Source of the DNA: Polytrichum commune
Lineage: Eukaryota; Streptophyta; Polytrichopsida; Polytrichales; Polytrichaceae
Direction: 5' to 3'
Assembly (NCBI GenBank): GCA_950295325.1
Contig: OX485803.1
Location: 52,033,554 to 52,097,553 of the forward strand
DNA length: 64,000 nt
This document shows positions 1 to 12,771 of this stretch, one piece after another. The position numbers and the translations under genes were made by a program. The notes beneath the pieces were generated by a model. The model was not told the DNA's origin, did not search any database, and saw nothing but the letters and a program-made list of their open reading frames with translations. Within the stretch, counting starts at the first letter, position 1; every line of letters begins with the position of its first letter.

Positions 1-2261
1 TATAATGTATGTGACTTACCATTTGAAAGGGTCTATTATCATTCTAAAATGAAACTTATATTTGTGTGCTATTTTTAGTTTTAAAATTTTAAAATACTTA
101 GTTAATGCCTTCTAATTTGACAAAAACTCATACATATTTAAACTTACTAAGTGTAATTGAATGTAACAAATCATAATTAATTCAAGTAAGCACATTTTAG
201 ATATAGTTAGGCTTAATTTCCTTGGTAAGCATAAAATTTTAATCAGTTATATTTAATTTGGCTCGACACACACAATTACATTTATTCAGCTTAATGAGTT
301 CGGATATGTATGAATACTTGTAAAAGCAAAAGGCAGTAACTAAAATATCATAAAATAAATACCTAAAAATAGAACAAAATATGAGTTTCATTTTCAAATG
401 ACAAGTAGACTCTTTCAAATGGTAAGTCACAAACATTATACACTCAATGCTAATGAGGAATTTTGTAATATCATTTATTTTCAAGTTCATTACATGGTTT
501 ATTGACATTCATTTGTATGCTTTTGGTTTCAACTTTGGAAATGAAATCCCAATCAGTCATTTATTTACTAAGGGGAAGTGAACATATATATATATATATA
601 TAATTTTGGGCCTTCAAGGCAAAGTGCACTCAACATGGGATTTGTGGACAAGCAACCTTCAAGATTGCAAGGGCGATTAGTATTGGGAATCGGGCGGGGC
701 ATGCTACAATTGTCAGGTGGGATCAAAAAAATGAAAAATGGCAAGACTTCCTAGGGAGTACGATCACGGGCTTTGGCCCTGCCACCCCTTCCCCCATGAT
801 GGGGTCATGGCTCAGCTGGCCGGGGCCCGCCCAAATGGCATGAGCTCTAGCCCCAACCCTCTTCGAGTTGAGCCCCCACCATTAATATTGAGGCTAAGGG
901 GGTCTAGTAAAAACACAACAACATAGGTTTATGGTTAACTTATCACAAGTGGGTTCCTCTAGACTAACTTGGGCGTTTGATGTTAATTTTGAGGTTAAGT
1001 AATCCTATTAGAAAATATATATATATATATATATGTTATTTTGTAGTGATTTGCGTTCTCACCTTGGATTATAGTGGTTAGGACCTTGCCAACCCTTCTC
1101 TTCTCTTCTCAGGGCCGGTTTATACTATGGACCATGAAGTCGGACCATGGAAGAGGGTTTTTTTCAATAGTCCGAGTTCATGGTCCAACTTCCATGGTCC
1201 GGCTTCTTAAAAAATCAGTGTTGAAAGTCTTGGGCTCCTCAATAGGGGTAAACTGGATGTGGACCAAGAAGAAATGACCATGCACTAGAAAGTGAATGTG
1301 CTGATTTAAAAAAAACCAATTATGTGCAGAAAAATAATTTCTGTAAAAAAAAATCAAGTTTTCTCATTCTCTTGTCTTCTCTTAGGCTTTACTTGTCTTC
1401 ACTTGTTGTTAAATATGTTGAAGATGTGGCTTGCAAATCTTCTCACAATAATTTTTACAAAAAAAAATGAGCGATTTAATTTGTACATGTTCAATGTAAT
1501 TTACATGTGACATGTACCTTGTGATGTTAATTTAGCATTATTTGCAACCCACTTCACCATGTGCACTCAAATTCTTGAGTTCTAGATGTCCCACATTGTT
1601 TGATGAAACATGTGGGAGCAAGTTTAAGGGGTAGGGCATGAAAGAAATGATATGTCTCATGGGCTATGATATGATCTAGGCACATAGAGGGCATACTTGC
1701 TTCTCAAGATTCTTCACATCAAATAGATGTTGAAATGTGTGCCTTGTGAGCCTTACCTAGTGGGAAGAGTTGTATATTAAGCCCCCAAAAAAATTCATTA
1801 AAAAAGCATTATAACGGCATTTCTTTGCCATGGGCCCTTGCTTTTTCCTACCATACCACCTCTCTTGCCTCTCTCACCACAAAACCCGTTGGACCATGTT
1901 AGTGTATTAATAAGCCTTAAAATATATCTTTTGGGGACCTCAAGTCCATGATCACTCTACCATTTTTTCCTTGATATAAACCGAAGTGGTCCCGAGATGA
2001 TTCAACAACCAATCAACACTTCATGGTCGATAGTATAAACCGGCCCTCGTTGGTGTTAGTTATCTTGGTTTTGCAATCAATGCAAGTTAAGAAAACCACT
2101 TTCAAATTCATATTTGGTTCATAGCATGCTCTTTGCATGGATAAGAGGTGCACTTTGTCACAAATTTGAGTTTCATTGTCACAAAATAATAACAACATGG
2201 TATAGTCTACGTTACATTGACAATAGTATCTCACATCGCAATAGTGTGCATTTGCAATTAT
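1..2261. other. AT-rich intergenic DNA, no gene seen
   Basis: Short reading frames occur on both strands, but none has a recognisable domain or splice context. The stretch contains two TA dinucleotide runs (about 584-602 and 1015-1034) and a small GC-richer patch near 740-900. I see no RNA gene or clear transposon end here. Confidence 0.5.
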
Positions 2262-2340
2262 CACTCCATGTACATACTTAGTATATTAAACATATGACAA
2301 CACTCCATGTACATACTTAGTATATTGAACATATGACAAC
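2262..2340. repeat. 39-bp direct repeat, two copies
   Basis: A unit beginning CACTCCATGTACATACTTAG and ending in CATATGACAA occurs at about 2262-2300 and again immediately at 2301-2339. There is one clear difference (TTAAAC versus TTGAAC). It is a simple recent tandem duplication with no coding meaning evident. Confidence 0.8.
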
Positions 2341-2663
2341 ACTTGAATCCACATGCTAATAATACTAGAAGTGTGCTATTGTCATTATATTGTACATTGC
2401 ATCTGCTCATGATTATACCGAGATGATATAACTTGAATTTTGTGTTGATGCGAAAGTTAGTTGCAACAGCCCCGGGTAGCCTTTTGGCTTTGTTTGCTCA
2501 TACCCAAAAGCTAGGCAGTGAACTCACTTTGGTTGCTCGGGGTTTCATTGTCGAGTGCCATTTGATTCCTAGTAGTGAATTGTCATGCTTTGCAAGCGCA
2601 TTGAGTCACAAAGACGTCAATATCTCCTTTGTGAGTGACGCACCTTTTGGTTATTTTTAAAAT

Positions 2664-3075
2664 CATGCCTTCAAATCCCCGCCCTCGCATAATGCCTTCA
2701 AATCCCCACCCTCACTTAATGCCTTCAAATCCCCACCCTCGCTTAATGCCTTTGAATCCCCACCCTCGCTTAATGCCTTCGAATCAATCCCCACCTTCGC
2801 TTAATGCCTTTGAATCCCCACCCTCGCTTAATGCCTTCGAATCAATCCCCACCTTCGCTTAATGCCTTCAAATCAATCCTCACCGTCGCTTAATGCCTTC
2901 GAATCAATCCCCACCGTCGCTTAATGCCTTCAAATCAATCCCCACCGTCGCTTAATGCCTTCAAATCAATCCCCATCGTCACTTAATGCCTTCGAATCAA
3001 TCCCCGCCCTCGCTTAATGCCTTCGAATCAATCCCCGCCCTCACTTAATGCCTTCGAATCCCCATCCTTATAAGT
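2664..3075. repeat. Minisatellite with alternating 27-bp and 31-bp units
   Basis: About 14 units of the form AATGCCTTC(A/G)AATC...CCCCACC(C/T)TCGCTT follow head to tail. Some units carry an extra AATC (TCGAATCAATCCCC), which makes them 31 bp rather than 27 bp. The longer units dominate the second half of the array. Peptide repeats read from it (such as MPSNPHPRL) follow from the DNA repeat and are not evidence of a gene. Confidence 0.9.
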
Positions 3076-3558
3076 GAAGGGCACCATGTCGGCTATATTT
3101 AGAATAATAGTAGTCCATGGAATGCCTCCGAATCTTTACACGTGCGTACTAAATCAAACATGTGGGACACAATTTTTATTTATTTTAGAAGTCTTAAATC
3201 AATGCTTTTGTCTTGTGTGTTTGTACTAATGGATAAAACCTTCAAACAATGCATCATAAACCCATGCAAATGCTCCGCATCGCGGAATTTTCTTCCCTCG
3301 TTATTCTCTTTTGTTTTTCTTTTCATGAACTTGGGCCGAACCTGTCCACTTGCAAAACTCTACATTTGCGCAATTCGTCATCAATTAACTAAGACAAGTC
3401 GGTTCTCCTCATGAATATTGGTGGATTTTTTTACAAAAAAAACGGCATCCACTTGGTTAGAGCATAAGATATATATATATATATAATCATATTTGTCGGT
3501 TCTAAGATTAAATATCTCCACATTATTTAAGCATTTTTTAGTTCCCAAGTATTATATG

Positions 3559-3914
3559 GCCCCGGGCTAGATCACATCTTCATTCAGCTGGGCCCCGCCC
3601 CTCCCACGTCTCCTTCATTGTCCAGTCTTCCTGCCCTCACCTGCGTGGGAACTCCTCCTCGTTGGGAACCAATGTGACAATACCCGGTCAAAATTACAAA
3701 TATTCAAGTTGACATCCCTTTCATTATTCCCAAGTTCATTGATGGAGTTCCTTCACATGTCAAAGGAGCTTAATGGCTTAAGTGACCATGTATTGTCACA
3801 TTGATTCCCAACGAGGAAGAGTTCCCATGCATGTGCTGGCAGGAAGACTGGGTAGTGAAAGAGGCGTGGGAGGGGCGGGGCCTAGCCGAATGAAGATGTG
3901 ATCTAGCTTGAGGC
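3559..3914. mobile_element. Foldback MITE with long inverted repeats and 9-bp target duplication (Mutator-like)
   Basis: The left arm (about 3559-3691) is the inverse complement of the right arm (about 3782-3914), with scattered mismatches; both share CTAGATCACATCTTCATTC near their ends. The 356-bp element is flanked by TATTATATG at 3550-3558 and again at 3915-3923. Arms over 100 bp with a 9-bp target duplication are typical of Mutator-like elements. There is no coding sequence inside, so it is non-autonomous. Confidence 0.8.
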
Positions 3915-4799
3915 TATTATATGCAACTAGATTTTGAATTCATGATAACTTACATTATTATAGAAATAATTATGTGTTTATGTTATTGAGGCCATTGCAC
4001 TACATTACTCCAAGGAATTAGTCTTTTCGACATCATTTTGATTTACTTCTAGTTTTATGAGCCTTTTTGGTTTCTTGGACTTTAATTTTTTTTTTCATAG
4101 ATGTCGTTACTAATAGTAATATGTGGATGCTTCAATATAGTGAAAGTTTTGAATTGAAAATATCAAAGCTTAGTTAATCAATTTCTTTTGAGATATGCTC
4201 TTTGTAATATTATTTTAGCTACAAGCAACTACAAGACACATTTCATACCTATCACTGAGGATCACTATAAGTCTAACATACGGAGGTAATTTTGCTTAAT
4301 GTAACTTTTTTTTAACTCATTTGTCATTGCTCAGAACAAGGAATATGGAATCAATATAATTGTTGTGGGTTTAAAAATATAATATATTATAACAACAATA
4401 CAATACTATACATATTATTTTAGATCGTTTCATTTTTGTATTAAAATTTTAATGTTAGAGCCACCCTCATTTTCAACCTTCACATAAATTACATCAAGAC
4501 ATGGTATTTGCTAAATGTGCTTAATAGGGGGGAAGTAGTTCTTTACTTCTATTCCTATGTCCCGTGGACATAGGTCTAGGGGTGGAACGAACAAACACTT
4601 CATTCACATCGGTCCCCTACTGGAGACCGAAGTTTCTCCTCCTCCTGCTTAATAGGTGTGATCAATGTAGTTTGAGAATCTCCTCCATGTGGGTTGAATT
4701 CGAGAATTTGGGTGAATAACAATTGTTGCGGCTTTAAAATCTTAATCTATCTACCCTCTATACCACTATAAAACATCTATAATGTTATTAAACCTCAAC

Positions 4800-5125
4800 A
4801 TCAAGTTTCCGAGTGGGAGTTAGGCACCTCCCTCTAGAAGATCTTTGTGTTGAAGTTAGACAATTCCAATTCGGAGATATGAATTGGAGTTAGACAACTT
4901 CAAGTAGATGGATATTATTTATCGGAGCTAGACAACTCTCATTAAATAAATCTAGTTGAAATTAGATTGTTCCAACTGAAAGAATGAATGAATCAATCAA
5001 GTTGGAGTCAAACAGTTCCAACTAGAAGAATGGATGACTGGATGGAGTTGGAATTAGGTAATACCAATTTGAAGAATGGATGAATACATCAAGTGATAAT
5101 TAGACAATTCTAGTTAGAGGAATAT
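4800..5125. repeat. Degenerate tandem repeat, period about 45 bp
   Basis: The phrase GGAGTTAGACAATTCCAACT followed by AGAAGAATGGATGAAT recurs about seven times in diverged form, for example near 4852, 4890, 4925, 4964, 5005, 5048 and 5096. It is an old minisatellite. Reading frames in it are interrupted by stops. Confidence 0.6.
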
Positions 5126-5970
5126 GATTGAGCCAAAAGATTAGAGAAGATCAAACGGTGAAATGATCTATGTATATGGATAAGAAGGCTCCAATCTAAA
5201 TTTAGCAAGAATGGAAATTTCTTAAAGAGTTTCTAAGATACTATGGATAAAGATGGATAAGACTAGGAGTGCCTTTGGGGTATAAGAGTGAGCTTGGGGG
5301 AGGAGAGAGAATCATCTTATGTCTCTCCTATGGTCAGGTAGTTTGAGCTCATAGCAATCACAATATTGAGATCAAGTTGTAGATATTTTTGTAATGTACA
5401 ATGTTTAAAAGTTCTCAATATTGGTGTCTCAGGTGCATTCATGCTTTTTGTGTTATTCTTGAGTAAAAAAGGAATGTGACAGCCCAACCTTCGTTTATCA
5501 ATAATTCAAGCTAATTTGAGAACCTCCTATCATAAGTATAGTAGTTATTTTGTTGATGTGGTTGTTATACGGATGAATAAACAAAGCTATGAGTCTATAA
5601 TTTGTATGAGTAAAGAGGCCACCTAATTGGGAAGGCAAACTCTTTGCAAATATCATTGTACATCATTTTCAACATTTTCATGTCTATAACATATGTAAAC
5701 TCTTGTTAAATCTATACATGAACCATTTGTATCAACTAAGATTGGGTATGAAGTAAATCTACACTCATGCACGAGTTTTGAACATAAGGAAATCTTTATA
5801 CATCTACACCATTTATGGTAGTGTCACATGCAACATAGTGCGATTTACCTTATTGTGGGGTGTATCCTAGGTTACACTAATGATCAGAAGCTTCATTATT
5901 AATGTCACCTCATGACATTGGTGTTCAAGTGCACTTGCTAATATCTTGGTATGAGTAAATTCAATACACC

Positions 5971-6163
5971 ATTAATGGTATTTAGTCACTTACTATGTAC
6001 ACTTGTGCAACGCTATAACTGTTTACTATAGATCTCATTTTCTTAGCAAAGGTCAATTGATTTTAGATATTATAGACAAATTAGCATTACTCATTCAACA
6101 TCAACAATAAAAACTCTCAATATTGTGTAACTTCGAATAGTAAGTGACACTAAATACCATAAT
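5971..6163. mobile_element. MITE of the TATTTAGTGTCACTTACTA family, copy 1
   Basis: The ends read AATGGTATTTAGT...CACTTAC on the left and GTAAGTGACACTAAATACCA on the right, so they are inverted repeats. The interior has the family landmark GCAACGCTATAA. Related copies lie near 26080, 27300, 35350, 51105 and 60345. No coding content. Confidence 0.6.
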
Positions 6164-7179
6164 TGGTGCAGAGTTATGAGGCGTATGCTTATGTTTTACA
6201 ATTTGATCAAAACTGTACACAAATGACACTTGCCATTGGTATGCTCAAGCTTATCTTTCTCTCGCGTATTAAAATGTAAACACATGACACTTGCTATTAG
6301 TATGCTCAATAAGATCTTCCCCTTGCATACTTGAATACAAAACTATCACCTCAAGTATCTAAATGTGCTACGTTAAATGTCATAATGTAAATATCTTTTC
6401 ACTTCAAAGACTTACTTATGTTAATGAATAGTGGCATGTTGATAATCAGTGTATGTGACACTTTGAAACCTTTAGAGTGATATTAAATATTGTAAACACA
6501 TCCATAATTGTCTTTTTGATCGAATTGCTTCTCAAATTTTATGTATAGTTGTGATTGCGACCATTTCAAAATCTATATTCCAATGAGGTCTTCCAATGAA
6601 GGTGATTGAAGTTGCCTGAACAAAATTTTAAGTCGAATCCTGGCTGTAAATTAGAGCTCAAATATTCTTATGTTTTGTATGCTGGTCACCTTAAACATGA
6701 TTAGCATTACATCTTTAGACAATAGACATGATGACGATGCATTAAGTTTTTAATATTCAGGTCATTGTATCTTGTTATAAGGTAAGTGGGCCTAATTCGG
6801 TCACTGGTCTTGAACGGACACTTGTATCAAGTGTTGAATGATTATGTGTGGATCTAAGAACGGTCACCAAAAGACATATGTTCAAAAGAGATTGGACCAC
6901 TTGCTCATAATTTTTTTATCATTCTAGGCTCAATATTCAACGTTACTGGAGATGCTATATGATCATATTAATAAGATTTTCATATGAGGAAAAAAGACTA
7001 CGGACATGATGTTGATTTGCTAATCATCTTGCATTAATTGCATATTTCACATTCCACAAGAAATGGCCTTAGAGCTAAACAAAAAATGCCCGTTCAAAGC
7101 CCACCTATCTCACATAGAGAGATCACATAGAGCATACAATATGGCAATTAGGGTTCTCAAGTATGGATGTGTTAATTGG

Positions 7180-7460
7180 TTACTTTTTCAAATCAGACAA
7201 GCCTATATTTCATTGTTGTGTGGTTAGGTGAGGATCAAAGTACAAACAACATATCAAATACACACGTTGAAACAAAAGTGGACGATGTTTTCAAATTTTA
7301 CTAACTACCCACTAAAAAGTGAAAGTGATCGAGAGGATGTATGTATTCAGTGAAGAAATCAACAAACATGCAATTCTAATAAACATAACTAAATTAGGGG
7401 ATGTCCAATTTCGGCTGATGCTTCATCATAATTATCTCAAAGGATAATACATTATGCCAC
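7180..7460. repeat. Dispersed repeat, copy 1 of 3
   Basis: This block shares ordered landmarks with 9050-9340 and 33860-34170: a CTTCAAATT / ATTA segment, a 'CACTCAACA(T/G)TGAA'-like segment, a 'CAATAAAC/GATAAC' segment, then GATGCTTCATC followed by a TGC-rich tract. No open frame is conserved between the copies, so this is a decayed repeat of unknown class. Confidence 0.35.
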
Positions 7461-9049
7461 ATTTGCTCTACAATGCATTTTTGAACGAAGCAAACTTTGT
7501 GTTGCAACGTCCCATGTATAACCTCATTAGAAATAAGTTCCCATCACTATTTGAGAATGTAGTACTAGGAAGCCTCACATCTTTCTTCCAATTGGACCAT
7601 CAAGTTGACATTAGCCTATATCTCACAGAGGCCACTGCACACCACCACTCTAGGGGAGTAGACGGTTTGAAACCACCATGATGTACTCTCAGTCCCACTA
7701 GCCTTTTGGCTTCCTGGACTTTAAAGCCCCTCCCGTTGCATTTCATTTCAATGCCACACAAGTTCCGTTGTGTAAATCTAGTTGGTAGAAGTTTGGAGGA
7801 CATGATAAAAGGACACCCGCCCGCATCCATCCCCTAAACTTAGAGCAAGTGAGGGTTGTTGGAAAGCTAGATTGTCTCCATGAGGCAATGGATCGTGGGA
7901 CAAAATTTCGGTAGCGACATTAGGTTGCAATGTACAGGTGGCGGCCTGTGGTTGGTCGCATCTATGGGCTTGTAAAGGCTGGGTTTATCTGCACGGAAGC
8001 CCCCCCTTGTGGTAGCTTGTCCCTCAAGTACCATCCCTAGCATCTCCCGCATGTTGCTTCATCATTTCCATCAAATGGCCCTACCTCAATGCGCCAAAAC
8101 ACCACACCTTGAATGCGCCCTTGTAACTCTTAAATGGGCTTTGCTTTCGTAACAAACACCTAGTGATGGGTAATAGTAGTAAAAGCACGGCTCCTCTAGA
8201 TTGGTATCCCATTCGTCCAAGTTTAACATCACTAAACGAATATGGGGTCTTTTGATTCCGATTCGTGAATTAATCTCGTTGAATATACTATTCCACCCCA
8301 TGGATATGATCTGCAACAATAACCAAGGCTATTATACTCCAATCCTCACAGTTCATCCTCCTCCTTAGTGGGTGTTATGAACATTCAGTCCCATAAAACC
8401 TTATGCACCCCCACTAACTCATTGAGCTTGAGTTTTCTCAGTTTCATCCAACATCCATGATTTTTTTGGGGGGGAGGGGGGGGTTTCAAAGTTGGACCCA
8501 AGCTTTTGATGAATAGTCTATTTCAAATCACCTACTCTCTCACTAGAAACAAACCAACAATTGTGTCGAAAGCTACACCCTACTAACGTGGTCCACAACG
8601 CTTGCCTAGGCGTTGAAAGTGCAATGACCCGATCTCAATTTCGTTTGGGAGCGGAGCTCTTGGTTACATTGGCAATCGAGGAGTGACTTGCAAGCCCACG
8701 GGACTTTGCAACAAAAATCGCTTTCATCCCCTTTTAAGTTTGAAGAAGCCTCAAAAGCTAATGGTAGCAAGAACATTTTCTTGGGACTTGTTGGGTATGT
8801 TTTTAGGCTTGAATCATCCTCAAGTTTTCAGAATGGACACATGATAAACTACGAATTTGCATGTATGTAAATATATATTAAGAAATTTGGTGCAGTTAAC
8901 ATCAAGACAATGCAAAGTGGCTGCTACACTTTCTTCATGTGTTGGTTGAGGGGCTAGTCCAAACATGGTTTAGGCCCATGACGTTCTCCATGGTCGAGAA
9001 GGTCACTTGTAATTGAAGATGGACAAAAATGACATGTTATGTATTGACA

Positions 9050-9340
9050 GTTTCTAGTAGCCAACACCAAACAACCACATGTTTAAAAGAGTTTGGACTA
9101 GTATGTCTTCAAATTCTATTAACTCCTCCATACTCAATAGTGAACATAATTGGGAGGGACATGTACATTTAGTTCAGGAATCACCAAATGTGCACTTCTG
9201 ATAACTAAAACCCTAAATCAATTGGAGTTCCACTTTTCAACCCGATTTTTGTTGATGCTTTATTATAGATTTGTGCTAATGCAACACAAGGGTTCGTCGT
9301 CTAAATCTCACCGGTAGAAGTTGGAAAAGATGAAAAATGG
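9050..9340. repeat. Dispersed repeat, copy 2 of 3
   Basis: Related to 7180-7460 and 33860-34170. Shared phrases include AAAAGAG(T/A)(T/C)TGGAC, 'CTCCA(T/C)ACTCAA' and TGATGCTT(T/C)AT followed by a GCAACACAA phrase. The class of element is not recognised. Confidence 0.35.
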
Positions 9341-10063
9341 ACGACCAAAAAACCACACCCACGTACCCTTATGTACAAGCATTGTAAGGCTTGAGATGGA
9401 ACTCCAAACCTTCACAAGTATTACGAGGTTGGTGTTTTAGACATGAAAAAAAAGGGACATGTTCATGTTCCTATGTACATGGATGCATACAAGAGGTTGT
9501 GGAAGCTTATATTTCACTCCCAAGTCAAGTACCACTTGGATGGCTAATGAGCTGTCTCCCCAAAAAGCAAATGTCCAAAGTACTAAAACCATTGGTCCAC
9601 GCACACACGAGAGGAATAAGCCCCTTTGCACGAGAGGCCTTTTGGGGTACAAGGACATAAGCCAAGCATCACTTTTAATGAGCTTAAGCACAAAAAGAAA
9701 GCGAAGGGGGGGGGGGGGGAAGTTGATCATCCACGAGTATTTTGTAGTTTAAGCAACCACATGACTCCTTGCTTGGACAAACCCATGGCAACATCCGTAT
9801 GCCGACATCACTCACCCCTTTTGCGGTGGCCAATCCACCCTCAACCCAAAACAAAAACACCTAAAAGCCCTACATCTTACGGTTTGGGATTCGTGGCGTC
9901 TAGATAAATCAATCCATCGTGGATGCAGGGGATATAGTTCGTTTGAAAAAGAAAAAAAAGGAAAAAAAAGAAAAAAAACTTGCTATAAGTTTGGATCCAT
10001 TCATTCTATTGGACTTTGATTGAATGATTCATAATTTCAAATGTCGTTTTCGAGGTCAAGTAC

Positions 10064-10130
10064 ATAACATTACTCAACTTAGCCATGGTGATTTGTGGGC
10101 CATGGCTAAGTTGAGTAGTGTAATGTAAGT
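10064..10130. repeat. Hairpin-forming inverted repeat
   Basis: AACATTACTCAACTTAGCCA is followed after a short spacer by its inverse complement, ending TTGAGTAGTGTAATGT. The two CCATGG cores are about 11 bases apart. The termini resemble those of the repeat at 49857-50012, so it may be a small relative of that MITE family. Confidence 0.65.
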
Positions 10131-12771
10131 TATGTGATAAAATCTAATTGTATAATCGATCATTGCAATTTGCCTAATAATGGATGAGTTTGCCCAAAAA
10201 CCTCGAAGCTATAGCCTACATATTAGGGTATACATCACACAATTTTTACATGGTTTCTTTGGCCCAACCCATGATTTGAATGTTAACCGGACTTCGATTC
10301 ATCCACTAGTTGAGTTCAGTCAAGTGTCTTTGTTTGTCATGAATGAAAATCTCCATTATTTTATGGATGTAGTGAACATTGTGTGCTCCACATAGACAAA
10401 GGATTCATTGTGCAATGATAATATGCCATAGTATTATATCATGATCATCAATAGGTGGACAAGTTTAATGGCAATGGGCATTATTATTTTTAATTTATTA
10501 TTATTATTGTTGTTGTTGTTGTTGTTGTTGTCGAAGGGGGGGGGGGGGAGTAATGAACAATCACATATGTACGCAATCAATGGCTTTGTAGCTAGAAGAT
10601 ATAATTGTGTATTTGTATTCTAATGTGAGTTCCATTTCACTCATACTTGAATGCATGTGGGTTGTATTGGACCTCCACCCATACCAGTCTTGAGTGATCA
10701 CCGAAATACATAGTGTCACATTTTCTTGAAGATACATGACACATTGGTGTATATTTTCACCATTTCGAGTTTGCAAAGATATGTAATTGTTTACTACAAT
10801 ATAATATTCTAACATGCATATTGACTTCACAAAGTGGGTTGGGGAGTTGGGACAATTGTGATTTAATATCCAATGCACATGTTGTTGAAATGCACCATAA
10901 GGTAACATGTACATTATATGTTATAATGGAAGTCGTCCAAGCACAATGCACTGTGGTCTAAAACATGAACACAACATATTTTTTATGTCATAAACCCACT
11001 TTCCGATGCAAAGGCTTGTTCTTTAGTTTTGTAGCCAATAGGAACGACATGCACATGTGGGGAAGCAAAATAGAATTGACAAAGTGAGTTAGGTTTGAAG
11101 ATCCAAAAGATTGTTGCTACCGACATTTTGGGACCAAAACCCGAGGGTTCCGTGTACTTAGAAGAAACAAAACATTGGCAATCTCATCTAGTCCCAAACC
11201 TTTTGGACGAAGATAGGTAACCGTGTTGTGTCGGCACTTGGGTTCTTGTGCCAATGTCTAATCCTTCACAATACGGATTGCAACCACCCACTTAGATATC
11301 ATGAACATAAATAACATGGATACTTTATAAGCATACACAACATGGGAACATGATAAACTTTTGAAGGGGAAATCATCATCTCAAAGAAGTAAAATGTTGA
11401 AATAATATCATAAAGTTTTAATTACGTTCATGATAATTGCATTTTTCTAATTGAAGCATACAATTATCGAGATTGGCATATTTGGAATAAAATTATATAA
11501 ATGATATCTAGATTCAATCACATTCCAAGTATATTCCAATGCAAGTGTCACATATTACTGTGCTTTCATTTGCTCTTTTTGGTAAGTTATGCTAATTGTA
11601 GTTTCAATCTTAGAGATCAAGTCACTTCTAATTATCATCCTTGCTTGACGCTTACACAAACTCTCACGTAGATCATAAAAATGATATGGGTGCGTTCAGG
11701 TGTTAAAGCTGAGTATATGTCGACCTCTAAAAACACAGGGGTTTGAGCTTGAACCAAAAGATGTATTATAAAAATGGATTAGTTGATAATATTTGAGTTC
11801 GGTATCTCAATGTTGAAGCTCGTAAGACTATTTAAGTTGATATGTCTGAATAAGCTCTTCCCTATAAAGAAATCATGGTGAATACATGATATCTCATGAT
11901 AAATTCATGATACCCTATCAATGTTAACCTATGACTTTAGGTCATGATAAAGGGGTTGCGCTCATTGTCATGCATGGCTAGCGTTGGGAGCCAAGATCGA
12001 GTTACCTTCTAGAACAAGATAGGACCAGCCCACCGCTAACAACATTGATTAATGTATTAGTGCCTAAGTTATGGAGGCCTCCTAGTACGTCTTCGTGTGT
12101 TATAACGTGATTAGGTGGCCTTGTGTGGGACACGCCGGGCGCCTAAACCGACCCACGAGATGAAGACGCGTCGGTGGTACCTACTAACTTAGCTTCACAT
12201 ACGATTCTATTGGGTTGGACCGACTAATCTTTTGGAACTCGATCATGGTGGTGCCTGACTTGTGGGCTTCATTGTAATCATAAATCAGGTAATAAGTATG
12301 TAACGGGCTTTGGAGTAGCGGCGCGGACACAAAAACAAACAAACAAACAAACAAATGAAAAAAGAATTGTGAGATTGGAAACTCCGCCCTTCCCTCCGAA
12401 TCCTTTGCGAGATCGACGTGGCCAAAATGGGTGGGCGGGTGGGCTAATCATGCTCTTTGGCTTCCAAACGAGTACTTGATTGCCACTTATATGGGAGCGC
12501 CATACTTAAGATGGGAGCAAGGACAACCTTGGCTCATGCTATTCACAAGGTGTTCAAGCAATTGTGACTCAAATGATCTCCTCCTCAACACCCAATTACA
12601 CACCCAAAACGCATTGTAAGAAAGACCTTGACCTTGTCGACAACTTCCTCTTTACTGGTGCCTGGAAAAGAGTTCCCACACGGGATTCAAGTGGGTCTCA
12701 ACCAATGTGAAAATGACACGTGGCGAAGAGGAGGAGGGGAATGAGCGGCTTCTTTTCCGTCGCCCTCTACG

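Larger units (their letters stand above)
3924..12763. other. Gene-poor repeat DNA, no intact gene seen
   Basis: This long AT-rich stretch has only short unrelated reading frames. It contains a degenerate 45-bp repeat (4800-5125), a MITE (5971-6163), two copies of a dispersed repeat (7180-7460 and 9050-9340), a short palindrome (10064-10130) and long G runs at 8468-8483, 9706-9719 and 10536-10548. I recognise no RNA gene or retrotransposon protein. Confidence 0.45.

Noticed and set aside
2664-3075. Possible CRISPR-like array
   Set aside because: Units are contiguous with no unique spacers and sit in plant-type DNA; it is a minisatellite.
5260-5420. Possible solo LTR
   Set aside because: Contains a leader-like CT tract and TTGTAATG, but no defined ends or target duplication could be seen.
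9391-9907. Cluster of 89-97 codon frames on both strands
   Set aside because: They cross a 14-G homopolymer, overlap in several phases and show no recognisable motif.
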